A DNA stretch of 64,000 nucleotides. It comes from Phytoseiulus persimilis (Eukaryota; Arthropoda; Arachnida; Mesostigmata; Phytoseiidae). The stretch lies in NCBI GenBank assembly GCA_037576195.1, contig CM075103.1, positions 38,143,250 through 38,207,249 on the forward strand, read 5' to 3'. The notes beneath the pieces were generated by a model. That model was not told the DNA's origin and ran no database searches. It was given only the letters and a program-made list of their open reading frames with translations. This document shows positions 35,360 to 47,046 of the stretch, piece by piece (the first letter of the stretch is position 1; each line of letters begins with the position of its first letter). Made by a program: the position numbers and the translations under genes.

Positions 35360-35772
35360 CTATACGAGCCACGAGCGAATAATGGGCGTTCCGAACCAGG
35401 ATCGCTCTGTACTTTGATCTTGGTGCTCCATCTCGTAGTCTTCTTTCGGGACGTTGATGTAGTAACGCATGACAAGAGGCACAAGGAGGATAAATGTGGC
35501 CAGCGACCGGATTCCCAGCCACGTAGAGGAAGACGTTTTCCCTGGCGAACAAGATGAGACGATCCATCCGGATTTCCCGACGCGATCACCGAACAGAAGT
35601 TCTTTTCCAACCGAATTTGCGTCGCTCGGCGTAGCGGTCAGTTTAGCGGACGCGAAAGTTTCCAGAACGGTTGACGGCACTCGAATCGAATGTCGTGACG
35701 CTAGAGCCTCCTGCAGCGCCAGGCCGCACCGTTTCGTGACCAGAACTCCCCTTGTCGGCTCGACTATCAGCC
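35360..35772 (-). CDS. Candidate terminal exon, possible small membrane protein, unidentified
   Basis: Minus-strand frame open from a possible acceptor (CCGCAG ending at 35773) to a stop at 35360. The C-terminal part holds a hydrophobic segment SLATFILLVPLVMRYYI followed by an acidic, polar tail, as in a single-pass membrane protein. AATAAA lies about 20 nt past the stop (35334-35339), fitting a last exon. No family recognised. An internal acceptor (TTCGCCAG near 35550) could make the exon shorter. The antisense plus frame 35469-35789 also looks protein-like, so the strand rests on the poly(A) signal and the membrane segment. Confidence 0.33.
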
Positions 35773-35799
35773 CTGCGGCTACTGCTTAGCACCCGTGCG

Positions 35800-37990
35800 A
35801 GACATTTAGGGAGACAAGCATTGACCGACAACTCCGAGCCCAGTTCGGTTTACTGAGCGGAGTTGAGCGATTGTCTCCATGCAGCCCTAAGAGAACTTGA
35901 ACAGAAGAAGAACACGCTGAAAGCAATGTCCCGTCAACTGGAATAATGAGCATTGCTCATTTCTCGGGGCGTGAAATCCAGGAGGCCATGAGAATCTTGA
36001 AGAGCTTCATGGAGTGACCGAGGCAGTCGACGGCCTAGCTTTTGGAGACAGCTTTGCGGTCTCTTCCCTGAGGCTCCTCACGGGGAGCGCGATCGGAAGC
36101 GAATCTGAATTTGAGCGACGTTCGGGAATCGATTCCTCTGACCGTCACGGAACTGTTCGGTCTTATTTGAGAGCAGCGCGTTGATTTACAGGAATATCAC
36201 GAAAAAAGATGAAGAGAAGCTCTTCCATGCCTCTACAGATGGCACCGAGATGAGTTTCGCGACGAATCCTCACTTTTCATCTGAAATTCACGACAGACAG
36301 GGTCGGTGGGTCGTTACGATCTCCCGCTCGATCGGGAGCCACCTGTCCCTTCCGAGCACGGCTCTGAAGGGAACAAATATATTATTCTTGAGTCAGCTCC
36401 CGTGCAGAATATTAGGAAACGGTTCGAAGAAGTTTTGTCAGCGAGAAGAGCTCCCCAAAACGGTGTCCCGTTCCATCAAACTCCATCGCATGGATCGATA
36501 GGTCGGAGTACCACTCGGGAACAAAGACTGCGAGCGCAGAAACAGGATTAGCGTAGCTTGATCGAGAGGGTCTATCCCGAATCGATAGAACAAGTTGATG
36601 ATCGTGGCAGAGCCATGATCGGGATATGATCAAAACGTTTGTATGGATGGACAGCGATACGCCAAGATGGGAACGAAGGAGAGTTTGATGGAAGTTCCAT
36701 GTCGAGCGGCCATTTCTGTGCTGATCCTCTGCGTGCTACAAAACGAACCTCAGCGACCGCTGTCACGGTGAGACAGGCCGAGATGAGCTCTGCTTCCCCC
36801 AGCGCTCTCCTCTCGGCCGTCGTTCCCTCAGTCCCAAAAGCAATGTTTGGCTACGAGCCGGAGCGCGGTTCTATTGATGCCGCATCGCCAACCCGAGCGA
36901 GATGATCCCACCACCCCGACGACCCTACCAAAGCTAATACGATCTTTCTGCTTGCGCTGTGATGATGTCTGTGGCTTTGCCGACACCGTGCTCCGATTAG
37001 GAAAATCGGTGACAGGGCTCGACATCAGGAACAGACTCCCGGCGGCCCATACTGCGGGCCCGAGGCTGGATCACGGAAAGTTCTCTCCACCATCTCCCTG
37101 TGTCAGCCGGTGGGGAAAACTAACGAGTGCTTGACGGATCTTTGGCAATTATAACATGTTGCGTATTGCCGATGGGGGCGACCGAGCGCTCGACTCTGCC
37201 ACGGCTTCGCGAGCTCCAAGACATCAAACGCTTATCGAGCGTTCGGGACAATAACGTGAGTTTCCGACGTGGATGCCGATGCCGTGCCGTTCCTTATTGA
37301 GGGAACTTTGGGTGGAGCGAAAGCCGCCCACCGTGTTCCCATTTCCTCGCTGGTGGACTTTGGTTCATCCATCATTCCGGTGCCTCCATCATCATCGAGA
37401 TGCCATTCTTTTCTCTATTCTAAGAAAGACAAGTCACCACTCACCAACATGCTATCAATTATTGCCAAGACAAGAATGTGGCCAGAAAACGGGACGGAAA
37501 TTCATTGTTCTGGAAGCCCCGTTCATCTAGATACAGTCGATGCGGATGGTCATTCATCTTCGCTTCGAGGGAACCGTGTTGTGTGTTTTCTTAATCATAA
37601 CAATCTCGTCGTGACGTCGACTTTCCGGAGTTGTCGCTGACGCAGACGCACTTGCTTCAAGTTTGTTTCCGAAACGCGAACACTTGCGGAAATTTATGCG
37701 GCGCTGTTTCCCCTCTCGCCGTGAGTGATAGCGAGAGATATCGTTGACGACAGCGGGTACAGCTCCCGATGCCGCAAAAGTTATTTCCATTTCTTCGGTT
37801 TTCATCCCCATGAAAGCCGCTCGGAAACCGCACAGTTTGATTCCCGGTAAAACGACGAACTGAATTCTGTAGGAGTGGTAGTTGTTTCAAAGAAGAGACA
37901 GGATCTTCGCCTGTTCCGGCGGTCGTGACCGGCTGGTGTTCTGGTGCACGACCGAGTCGCTCCGGATTGACCGTCACGAAGTTCGAGATG
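35800..37990. other. Anonymous stretch, no supported gene
   Basis: Overlapping short frames only. On the minus strand a long pyrimidine-rich run near 38030-37995 (TCTTCTTTATTTTCGTTTTT and on) resembles an intron 3' end, but no convincing exon follows. Confidence 0.45.
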
Positions 37991-38000
37991 AAAATTAAAA

Positions 38001-38204
38001 ATGGGAGAAAGAAAAACGAAAATAAAGAAGACAGCGCCACGGAATCTCGCCGTCTGTGATATCGACTGCGAGAACAAACAGGCGGAGGAGGGAATGGAGA
38101 TTACTCTGCCTAGGGCTCTTTGGCGAGGCGCAGATTGGAGCGAAAACGGCTTCGCCGGCGGCCCGTCGGTTGCTGAAAGTGAGTCAGAGACAGTTTCCGT
38201 GCAG
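38001..38204 (+). CDS. Candidate first exon, charged protein, unidentified
   Basis: ATG at 38001 opens a frame starting MGERKTKIKKTAPRNLAVCD, basic at first and then acidic (Glu/Ser-rich). At 38205 the sequence GCAG|GTGAAG is a good splice donor, so the coding exon may end there after 68 codons. The frame otherwise stops at 38252. No domain recognised and no downstream partner exon fixed. Antisense frames are open too. Evidence is the ATG, the charge bias and one donor site. Confidence 0.2.
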
Positions 38205-38860
38205 GTGAAGTCTCCAAGACCGCTGAAGGCCACGGACAATTGTCTGTCGTGACGATGTACGGGTCAGAGCTGTCTTTCACGCTTTACTGAATTTTGCTCC
38301 GGGCGACATTGTCGCATACATTCGTGCACGTTTGGCCTCAGCCAACCCTTCATGCCACTCGGCCGCCACTGGATGCTTGCTGCGAGCAGTGGCGACCTAC
38401 ATCATGCGAAGCCATGTTCGGATCTCGTCGAAGCTCACCCAGCACAAAAGCGAGAACACCGCGGAGCCGGCCGGATCCACAGTGGCTTCGTTTGAGGACC
38501 CGGCTCAATGGCATCAGTCTCAATAGAAGTGAACGAAGAATGAATCGTAAGATACAGCGATTCTTCGTTGACGGCACGATTGATCAACGATATTTTTGCT
38601 AGCAGGTCACCTTTGACGAATGATACCGATCCAGAAGATCTTCGAAAGTATTCCATTGTTCAGCATACATCAGAGGTTCCGCGGATTATGACGGCGTCGA
38701 TAAACGTGTTGTTTGTTGTCTAAGAGAGCGACGATGTCCTCTCGTTATTTCAGACGTTGACTATGATGACATGATCGAATTGTGCGTGGCCAGTTCGTAT
38801 AAATTTGAGCAGAGGGCCGAGCGCTCGACTTTTCTCGAATTAACCGTCGAGTCATGATGA

Positions 38861-39322
38861 GTGACAGAATTCCCCGAAGCCGCTGCCACCGGAATCGACG
38901 ATGTCTTCCTCGATTCTTCCGATGTTTCGGACAATGCCCCCTTAGCTTCCGCCACTGCAGGGAACGCGAACGGGGAACAGAAGAGATCAGGTAGTTTCAA
39001 CACTGAGGGGCCCCGGAATCGCGTGATAAACTCCTCGGATATCCTCGAGCAGGAACGGCTCCGCCGCCATTCTCCGAAGTTCGGAGCGTTGCACCTGTTC
39101 TCTTTCTACAACGGCAGGCTGGTCTCCGCTCAAAGAGGGGCGAGCGGGCGAGCAAGAAATCGAAGAGCGGACAGAAAAGACTTCGAAGGAAATGGCAGGA
39201 GTGAGCCCGACACGAATCTTGGCCGGTTTCCGGCATTCTCAACGTTTCATTGGAACAAAGACGACGACGACGAAAACGGCGATAACGGTAGCACCACCGG
39301 TTACTGTGGATCACGCGGCTAA
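38861..39322 (+). CDS. Hypothetical 153-codon frame, acidic and polar, doubtful
   Basis: A plus frame rich in Asp, Ser, Asn and Gly, with an acidic run encoded by (GAC)n near 39260. It begins at a GTG triplet, not ATG, so if real it is an exon or part of one. No acceptor or donor was fixed, and the antisense frame (38997-39365) is equally long. The low-complexity triplet run inflates the likeness to protein. Confidence 0.15.
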   Translation: MTEFPEAAATGIDDVFLDSSDVSDNAPLASATAGNANGEQKRSGSFNTEGPRNRVINSSDILEQERLRRHSPKFGALHLFSFYNGRLVSAQRGASGRARNRRADRKDFEGNGRSEPDTNLGRFPAFSTFHWNKDDDDENGDNGSTTGYCGSRG

Positions 39323-39419
39323 CATAGAGCGGGTAATTGTTCTCTGCCGACGCAACTTCCCCCAAGTGTTCTATCTGCTACTTTATTATCAATTCTACTA
39401 TAATTATCACTTCCCACCT

Positions 39420-42400
39420 CTCTAGCTGTCCGCCGAAGCGGTTCGGAGGTTCTCATCGGAGACTTATCAGTTTTCGATCAACGGAGGAACGAGCGGCGGC
39501 TGGCGCTTCTTGATGAATCCATTATTTCACGGAACGCTCCCCCGTCGGGAACTTGTACGATTCGTGTTGAAACTGCGTCGTATCGACGGCGAATTTATCG
39601 GCGGCGATTAGCTCAAGTGGACAGCTGCATCGATTTGTGGAATATGTTCGTCGGGAAGAAATTGTCCTCGGCCGCAGTTGCCAAAACGACTCATTTATGA
39701 AACGTCGATTGAACCCTTTCGCTTTTTTGTGAAGGAATGAGAGGAGAAGAACACCGCCGAGAAACAGGATACGAAAAACGGAAGGAAGATTTCACACTGC
39801 GAGAGGCATACGGCGCCGCCAAAAGCTGTGTCCCGTTCACCAATGGGTCCATTGTATGGAACATCCCGCATCCGGTCCGAGCTTTGGCTTTGATCTTCTT
39901 TCGTCGTCGTCCCACGAGACAGACCGAACTGGCTCGCCTATATTCATGAGGAGAAGTACTACGATCCATTGTGATTCTGAATCTTGTGAAGCATCGCCGA
40001 AAGTTTGTTCGTAACCCGCGTGCGCTCCCACACAGTGCGTACCTTTCAGCACTGTTCAATTTTTATTCCGTTTTTCCCTCTTTTCGCAATCTTCCCCCTC
40101 TGTCGCGCTCAAGAGAACAACACGGCGAACGGGGAGACGATACAGTGACTACCAGGGCATAACTCTTCCACGCGCTCGCCTGGGAGCAAAAAAGTTTTCC
40201 GCCATTTAATTCCGAACAATCAGTTCGCCAACAATTATTCCCGGCGCCGGCGGCTCAATTATCTCTCTGGGCCGTTCAGAGACTCGTCGTGCGTGGACTT
40301 TTGAGAATGGCTCAGTTTTTCCCCGTAGCGGTTATTGTCGTGTGAAAATCAGCTGTTCTGCGAAGCGTTCCGATCTGATGGGGTTCCGATTGAGCCTGAC
40401 TGATTTTGTCCCTCCAACTCGACCGCTCCTGCGCGGAACTTGCGCACCAGAGAGGGTAGAAATGCGCGAAGTCCGAGTCAGGGTGTGATCAGATTTCTCT
40501 CGGTTTCACCGGCGCTCGAAACCACTGCTCAACCCGGAGAAACATCTGAATCGAAGGCACTTCCATTATCAGCTGGATGCATGAGGGGGGCGGTCGCAAC
40601 AGGATGACCGCAGACAATTTATCTGTCTGAGCTACCGGAGGCTTGCGGAACTCACTCCAGGGAAGCATTCCCGAACAGATCACTCGGCCGTCTCGTCAGT
40701 AAAGTCCAATGAGTCAAAGTGTGCCGTAAACGAGTGTAGATAATTCGCTGGTTTGCCTGGGTTTCGCGAGCTCCCTTCTAGGCCATTAGGAGGTCTAACA
40801 CCGTTACTCTTCTTTCCAGGTATGTGAACCCACGAGTCAGCTCGAGTACCCTAGGTCTGCAGCGGGAAACCGGTATTCCATGTAACCGTGCTGAGTGTTT
40901 ATGACGATTCGGTCCAGAACGCTCTCGAAATGTTTTTGTAAAGCTCAGCGGCCCTTAATTACCGGTCGCTGTGAGTGTTTATCGGGTTGAATCGTTTTCG
41001 GGTGGACGCGAATCTTCATCTTTATTGTCAAGCTGGGGTCCGACAGTCCTGAGATCGTGTCATGAACAGTTTTTCAGCCAGGAATGGAACAGACCGCGAT
41101 AAATATCCCATGGGAGCCTCTCGGGTGGCTCGGACATCGCATTTGAGTACCTCGCTTTACCATGCCGTCTCCTCCGGTCTGAGATTCCGAAGAGGCGGCT
41201 CGAACTCTGTGCGGCAACGATCATGACGACACCACGAGATGGATAGTGCTCACTGGGGCGGTGGCGACAGGAGGCTGGCGTTCAGATCGGGCGTGGTTTG
41301 AATACGATCTCGGTCGACCCGCATCGGATGAAATGAGGGAATAAGAAGATTCCGAGGGAGGACGAATGAGTGAGCGACCGAACCAAAATTCTTCATTTTC
41401 AGACATTTCGACACACCTGGCGGTCATTGACAACGAACACAACAGACGCGCTGGAAGCTCGTGGAATATGACCGATTTTTTTTTCCGTGAACTCCCTGAA
41501 ATATCCACAGAATTGCCGAATCTCTCCGTCGATCCGCCGCAGAACGATTCTAGCCTGGCTCGAATTTCCCGACGATCCCGTCAACAGGAGGCTGGATTCA
41601 GCGTAGTTCAGGCTCCGTGAACCAGTTTCCCAGATTTGGCAGTCGAGCTCGTCGCGGAACCTCAGTGTTCACGGCCTCATCATATTCCGACTCAGGGCCC
41701 CAAAGTGTGTGTATACATGAGTCCAAGTGGAACACTTCTCTCAAAAGCGATGAATAGCGCTTCGCGGAGTGAGTACGGTCTGAAGTGATTTTCAATCAGA
41801 CTGACGCGATGATGTTTCAACAGTAAGGGTTTCTCAAAGGCTCCTTGGGCACAACCGACGGCGGGTAGGAGTTATTCGTTCAGATTTCCATGAGGGAAAG
41901 AATTCCGCAAACTCTGCTCCAAACGGCTTCCGAACTTCTAGACTTCCGAACCACTCGAACGGCTTGAGATTCAGTGGACCCGTGGTACACCCTTGAACTT
42001 CAAGTCGCCATCATCTAGAATAGCGAGCAACTGACGCAGAACCAACGACAACAATGTATGGGAATTTTGTGGATTTATCAGCGACAGTTCAGTTCCGCCC
42101 CTTGATAAATGTCGCACGATGGCTTCCGGTCGGCTCTCCCGTGATCATTTGCTCGAGTTCAGGCTCGTTTCGACTGAACGGTCAAGGGGATTGACGGTAT
42201 GATCGAAATTGGTAGTTTGACGACGCGGAATCGCTGACCTCAATATTCGATTACCATACTGTTAACGCTGTGAGTTTCGTGTCGGGTCTCTCATGTTTAG
42301 CAAACCACGGACGGGCAGCGCCGACTTCTGTCGGTGATCTTCCGAGTCCGTTCCTGAAAATTTGTCGGAACCGACAGAACTGCCTATGGGCGGTTGCACG

Positions 42401-42550
42401 GCTCAATCATCACGGAGCCTCGTCGCACGATCATTCTGCGGAGGGCTGACGCTCTGGAGCTCCGATCAGGGAGTTCATGGATCTTGCGAAGTTTGTTCGC
42501 ATGCGCAAGGGGGGCAGTTCTGGCACCAGACGGATTGAGAGACCTACCGG
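39420..42550. other. Anonymous stretch, no supported gene
   Basis: Frames are few and short, fewer than in neighbouring segments. Nothing recognised. Confidence 0.5.
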
Positions 42551-42559
42551 CTAGAGGCG

Positions 42560-43081
42560 ATGTTCCTCGAGCAAGCTAGCGAGCCACCGATAGTCGATCT
42601 AAAACAAGCGAGTGAGCTCTCTCTCCGGATGTTGTCGATCGAGTTGTCTTCGCCGGGGCGAAATCCAATTACGAGTGCGGCAAGGTTGTTGTACGACGAT
42701 TCAAACATGTATTTAGAAGAAAAAGCTAGTATGGACGATAGGGCCAGCGTCGAGTGGATCGAGTGTCGAACAACTCGGAACGTCGACGTCACGGAGCTCG
42801 AGCTCCACTTGAAGCGACTTGAACGCGACATTCGGAGCGGGTTAAGAATTTCGCCGCAGTTTTTCGTTCGTTCTTGTTCTTGCCGTTGTTCTCGCTCTCC
42901 CAGGACTTTGTTGACTTATGCTCGGTCGGTGATCCGTTGGGCTCGGGTGACTTTCTGCCGGTCGAGTACTGTTCTGTGGATCGGGAAGTCTACGCGGGGA
43001 TCCCACACCACCACTAGTCCACCGGTTCTCGGTCTGGGTCGCCTGGCGCTACCGCATGGCACCTTGTGCGAGTTTAGCTGA
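42560..43081 (+). CDS. Candidate coding region, one exon or two exons with a 63-nt intron
   Basis: ATG at 42560 opens 173 codons. The first 95 residues (MFLEQASEPPIVDLKQASEL and on) are balanced in charge and helix-prone, with the charged section ELELHLKRLERD at about 79-90. At 42840 GCGG|GTTAAG and at 42903 a strong pyrimidine tract with CTCCCAG| define a possible 63-nt intron. Its length is a multiple of three, so the frame survives whether it is spliced or not. After the acceptor another frame (DFVDLCSVGDPL) also looks protein-like but does not connect in phase. Unidentified; the antisense frame is open over part of it. Confidence 0.28.
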   Translation: MFLEQASEPPIVDLKQASELSLRMLSIELSSPGRNPITSAARLLYDDSNMYLEEKASMDDRASVEWIECRTTRNVDVTELELHLKRLERDIRSGLRISPQFFVRSCSCRCSRSPRTLLTYARSVIRWARVTFCRSSTVLWIGKSTRGSHTTTSPPVLGLGRLALPHGTLCEFS

Positions 43082-43579
43082 GCTTGTCTGCTCAGTGTTT
43101 GTGCTTTTGTCTGTTTGCTCTTCGAGAATAGTTTTTATACTCGCGACAAGTTTCCGACGGCAGCGACGTCCTGGTTGCTCACGGGACAGGTCCTCTTCAG
43201 AAAAGTACTCTTCAGTATTGTCACAAACGGACACCTACAAATAACTCCACCGCAGCCTGAGGCGGAGCACCAGCTGGGGAACGCAGTTTCCGGCGCCTCA
43301 GCGCCCCTCCTCAAGAGTCTTGATGGCGGTGGCGGAGGCGGCGACGGTATCATAGCAGTGTCGTTTACGGTGAAGTCGATTCGGAAAAACACGAATCTAC
43401 CGAGCCCATGTTTGGTTAACGAACAACAGGCAGACAGCGCGAACCCTGACAGAATCAATTTCGGGTTGCTCCTCCTCATGCCGTCAGTCAGTTCGTCATA
43501 ACCGTTCACTGCCCTGGCGCATCAGAAGCAGAAGATTCGCCATCAGAAGACTCAACTCCCACAACAAACAGCCACGACC

Positions 43580-43837
43580 CTACCCTGACGGCGATGACGT
43601 ATGCGTATCCTTCAAGTCGTCGGCCCTTTTCTCGGAACCGAAAGCAAGTAGTGGGATAATGGGAATCGGGGAAAATTCCTCCTCATTCACCCGGTGTGTG
43701 TTCTCCGTCATCCAGGACGGCAACATCGTCGTCGTGTTGTGTTCGACAGACGAGATACGACCGACGCTGCTGTCGCTCACGTTTGATGGAGACAGAACGT
43801 CACACGGGGTAGAACAATACAAAATACTCCGGCGAAA
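43580..43837 (-). CDS. Candidate terminal exon, unidentified
   Basis: Minus frame of exactly 86 codons from acceptor GGTTTTCAG|T (exon starts 43837) to a TAG at 43580. Contains SDSSVGRISSVEHNTTTMLP and an acidic section NEEEFSPIPIIPLLAFGSEK, ending in a charged Ser-rich tail. No domain. The plus frame 43659-43841 across the same bases is also open, so the strand is uncertain. Confidence 0.22.
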   Translation of the reverse strand, partial: FRRSILYCSTPCDVLSPSNVSDSSVGRISSVEHNTTTMLPSWMTENTHRVNEEEFSPIPIIPLLAFGSEKRADDLKDTHTSSPSG

Positions 43838-43884
43838 CTGAAAACCAGGTCCGCTGTCGTGCAGAGATGCTTTCGCGCGGTTAG

Positions 43885-44121
43885 TTGTTGTTCAAGACGC
43901 GAGATCTGTTGATCAGTGTAGACCGGGTCGACGACGTATTCCCATACTTTTACTCAGAAGCAAAGACGAAGATCGGGAAGGACGTGTCGGTATTCTCGTT
44001 CGGAAGAGTCGCGGAAGTCAAGCCCGCGATGGCGGAAATAAAGATGGAAGTCGCGGATCTCCCAAAATGGTTTTGGCTCGACAGGCAACGAACGCCGATG
44101 CACAAACATCGGCACATTTGA
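43885..44121 (+). CDS. Candidate exon, unidentified
   Basis: Plus frame of 78 codons without ATG at its start. It contains RVDDVFPYFYSEAKTKIG and a charged C-terminal part ending at a stop in 44119-44121. It looks protein-like in residue mix, but there is no domain, no fixed splice site and an open antisense frame. Listed as a weak lead only. Confidence 0.15.
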   Translation: MLFKTRDLLISVDRVDDVFPYFYSEAKTKIGKDVSVFSFGRVAEVKPAMAEIKMEVADLPKWFWLDRQRTPMHKHRHI

Positions 44122-44770
44122 GCTGACAGACGTCAAATGCGCCAGATAGCTGGAGAGGATTGTCTTCCCGATTTGGACGTCAATGCATCGATTGACGTAT
44201 CAATCAGCCCGGAATCGCTCGAGTGATCGATCGATTGGCGACTTCGTTTAGAGGTGCTTCAAAGATCGATGTGGAAATTCACTGTGCCGAGCTGTCATCG
44301 TAATCAAGTCGTGATTACGGAGATTGTCGATCATGACGAGGTGACGGACGCGTGAGAGGATGACTCGTCGGAGGGTCATGCGAAACGCCTCGAACAGCGA
44401 GTTCGTTGAAGAATCTGTGTGGGAATGGAGTCGATGCTCGAGTGGAATAACACGAAAACGAAGGTGAACATTCTCGTCAGCTGATCTCTGATTCACCAGA
44501 ACAGGGCGAGTCCTTCACCCCCGCCCCCATCAAACAGGGTCGGACGCGTGAAAAACAGAAAACGCGTTTGGTCTGTTTCAGGGCGTCGACGATTCGCCGA
44601 GTGATGTTTCAGAGTAGGGTATTTTTAGAAGTGGAAGCTTGTTACCATTTACCACGCTCGCAAAGGCGCACGAATAAGACGAGCACACGTGGTAGGCTTT
44701 GGCAGTCATCAGAGTCGGGGCCTCCCTCAAGTGCTCCCTCGATCCCTGTTCAAGTTGTTGTCGTTGCTGA

Positions 44771-44968
44771 ATATATATATACCGAGCGGCGGACCGACTC
44801 GCAGATAGACGAACGAACGAAAGATCGAACGGAGAGACGGCCGCAGCCGATACCGTGGTCGGAGGACCTGGAGAGCCAGAAGCTCAAGCGGATGCTCTTT
44901 GCTCAAACAAGAGCTCGCGTTAGCCACGCCACCACCAGTAGCCCGTGTGGGTGCGGTGGCCGCTGTCA
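44771..44968 (+). promoter_or_regulatory. Possible TATA promoter with first exon and donor site
   Basis: ATATATATATA at 44771-44781 is followed by a purine-rich stretch without stops in one frame, an ATG at 44893 (MLFAQTRARVSHATTSSPCG...) and a donor CAC|GTAAAT at 44968. This is the order expected of a TATA box, leader, start codon and first intron. The AT run may equally be a plain microsatellite; nothing downstream confirms a gene. Confidence 0.15.
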
Positions 44969-45029
44969 CGTAAATCGGAACTCAATATACAAGCGAAGGG
45001 TAACGACCTGCCTCGAGTAAATATCTCTG

Positions 45030-47040
45030 ATGTGTGCACGCACGCAGCTGCTGAGCTGTCTGAGCTGAGTCTGTGGACGTGCGGAATCGGTCGAATACCT
45101 AGCTGAAGGTTACGTTTGAGGGAAACCTGACCCATGTGTGACGGGCCGCCGGCGGACGAGCATTGCGATGAGGCTAGGCTACGGTTATAGTCTCCATGTT
45201 TGTTCTACGGGCGAGTCTCTTCGAAACGAGGGAAGACGATTCCGGAGTCCCTGATCGCGACTCTGTTTACCCCGGTCGCTTGAGTTCAATCTGCACGAGT
45301 CGCGATTTCCCATGCTCACGCTGTAGCTTTTTCAAAGCGGTAGCGTGGTTGCATGTCTGTTTACATTGAGGAATCCGCTCCTGTTCCGAGAGGTGTTTAT
45401 ATCGTCGACAGTTGAGCTGGTTAACCGTGCTCAGTCGTCGTCGACCACCACCGACCGATATGCTGACCTTAACTTGCGGTTGTCGTTCTGGCTACGCTTA
45501 TTCAGCAGTGGCTTGACATGTAGATAAATCTGTTCGGCTCGCTCGCTCGCTCTCGGAACTCATCCGGCCGTTGGAACACAGGGTGGGTCCTCGATGACTA
45601 TGTCGTCGGGAAAGAGCGTCAGAAACCTTCAGGAGCGAACGCGCGCACGAACGGGTCGACGAAGGCACCGGGCGCCCCACCCTCACGACATGGCTCCCAG
45701 AGCAACCTATGTGAGCGAAACCACTTTCTTCTCGGGGCTGCCTCAGAACGACTCGGAGCGCGGCCAGCTTCCGGTTCCGCTCCATTCGATGGCTCGAAGC
45801 ACTGTGACTGTATGTCAATTTTCGGTACCGGGATCGAAGTAACGAAATAAACCTTAGCCAACGCTTGGTCGCGGGGCGGTGCTCTGGGAATCAGGAATCG
45901 TGCCAATACCCGGACACGCCACATTCAGATTGAATGGGGAACTCAAAGGGAGGGACTCGGAGAAATTCCCCTGCTCCTCGTACCTTCGCACATCGTCACT
46001 CATCACGGACCGAGCGCTTCATAGGGGGATCAGATCGAAATGAGGAAACATTACCGAGCCGCAACAACTTCAGGTCGGCTGAACGACTCAGATCCGGGGG
46101 GGTCGAGGAATCTTCCAGACTCGGGTACGACCTCCACTGAAGTCACGGAGCTGCGCGAGACCGATGGAGAAGCATGTTGCCTCGGAAAAAATCACCGACT
46201 CTAGGCGTAATCGGTCATGCAATTTCTTCATTATGTTGAAGCTATCTTATAACTCATGAATATTGTAAAGGGAGCCGTTAGACGGTGGTGGAACCAGAAG
46301 AACCAGGAGATACTCGGCGCAGAGCAGTCTCCAACCGTGCGGGTACCGAAGGCGATGTCGAGCGTTCCAACGCTTTTCTCTCGGCACTCCGGAGCTTTCC
46401 GCAGATTCCACTCACGAGAGGTGAGCCAGCGGTCGGGAACGTTATCGCCTTGAGTTTGAAGCCGTTCGAAATCTGGAACAGTTGCCGACTGATCTAAGAA
46501 CAATGTAGTCGCAAACGGTAGAAGTTGGAGCGGCGTGATGTGTGATGTTCCGTGGCGGCACGCCGTGATGGCAGCGATGGAGGCGATGATCTGATTGAAC
46601 TGGTCTCTCGTGATCAATGAGAACTAGTCCTACGCTGCGAACGCCTTTGAGCTGGCAAGCGAAAGCGGCCTGTTACCTGCTGGTTGCAACTCACCGTTTA
46701 TCGAAACAATGACCATTTCAAAGTAAAGAAGAGGGAATCCAACCCGGGGTAATCCGGTTGGTTCTCTTGTTCATTCGGGTCTGCGTCCCACAGCCAACAT
46801 CGCATTTCAGTAGGAGGCTGAATTCTGTGAAGCGTCGGAAAGTAGGATGAATAACAGCCAACACGACTCGAGAGTCTTGGGAACTTCGCAGCAACGGGTT
46901 CCCGCAGCTCCAACACTAGATCGCGGGGGATTCGGGGTTGGAACCAGAGGCGTGGAAGATTTCGCCGGAGAATTATCCAGTCGACACAGAATAAACCTCC
47001 GATATAGAGTCAAATCAGCTAAGGGAGTCGGAGCTCCCGC
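45030..47040. other. Anonymous stretch, no supported gene
   Basis: Short frames on both strands, no domain, no repeat noticed. Confidence 0.5.
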
Positions 47041-47046
47041 TGTCGT

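Noticed and set aside
39600..39680. tRNA A-box-like TTAGCTCAAGTGGACAG
   Set aside because: No B box at the expected spacing and no cloverleaf.
43056..43244. Signal-peptide-like frame (MAPCASLAELVCSVFVLLSV)
   Set aside because: Short, overlaps other open frames, no splice or domain support after the hydrophobic part.
43324..43348. Gly-run or Pro-run coding repeat (GGCGGTGG...)
   Set aside because: Simple GC-rich triplet repeat; gives Gly on one strand and Pro on the other, so neither frame is favoured.
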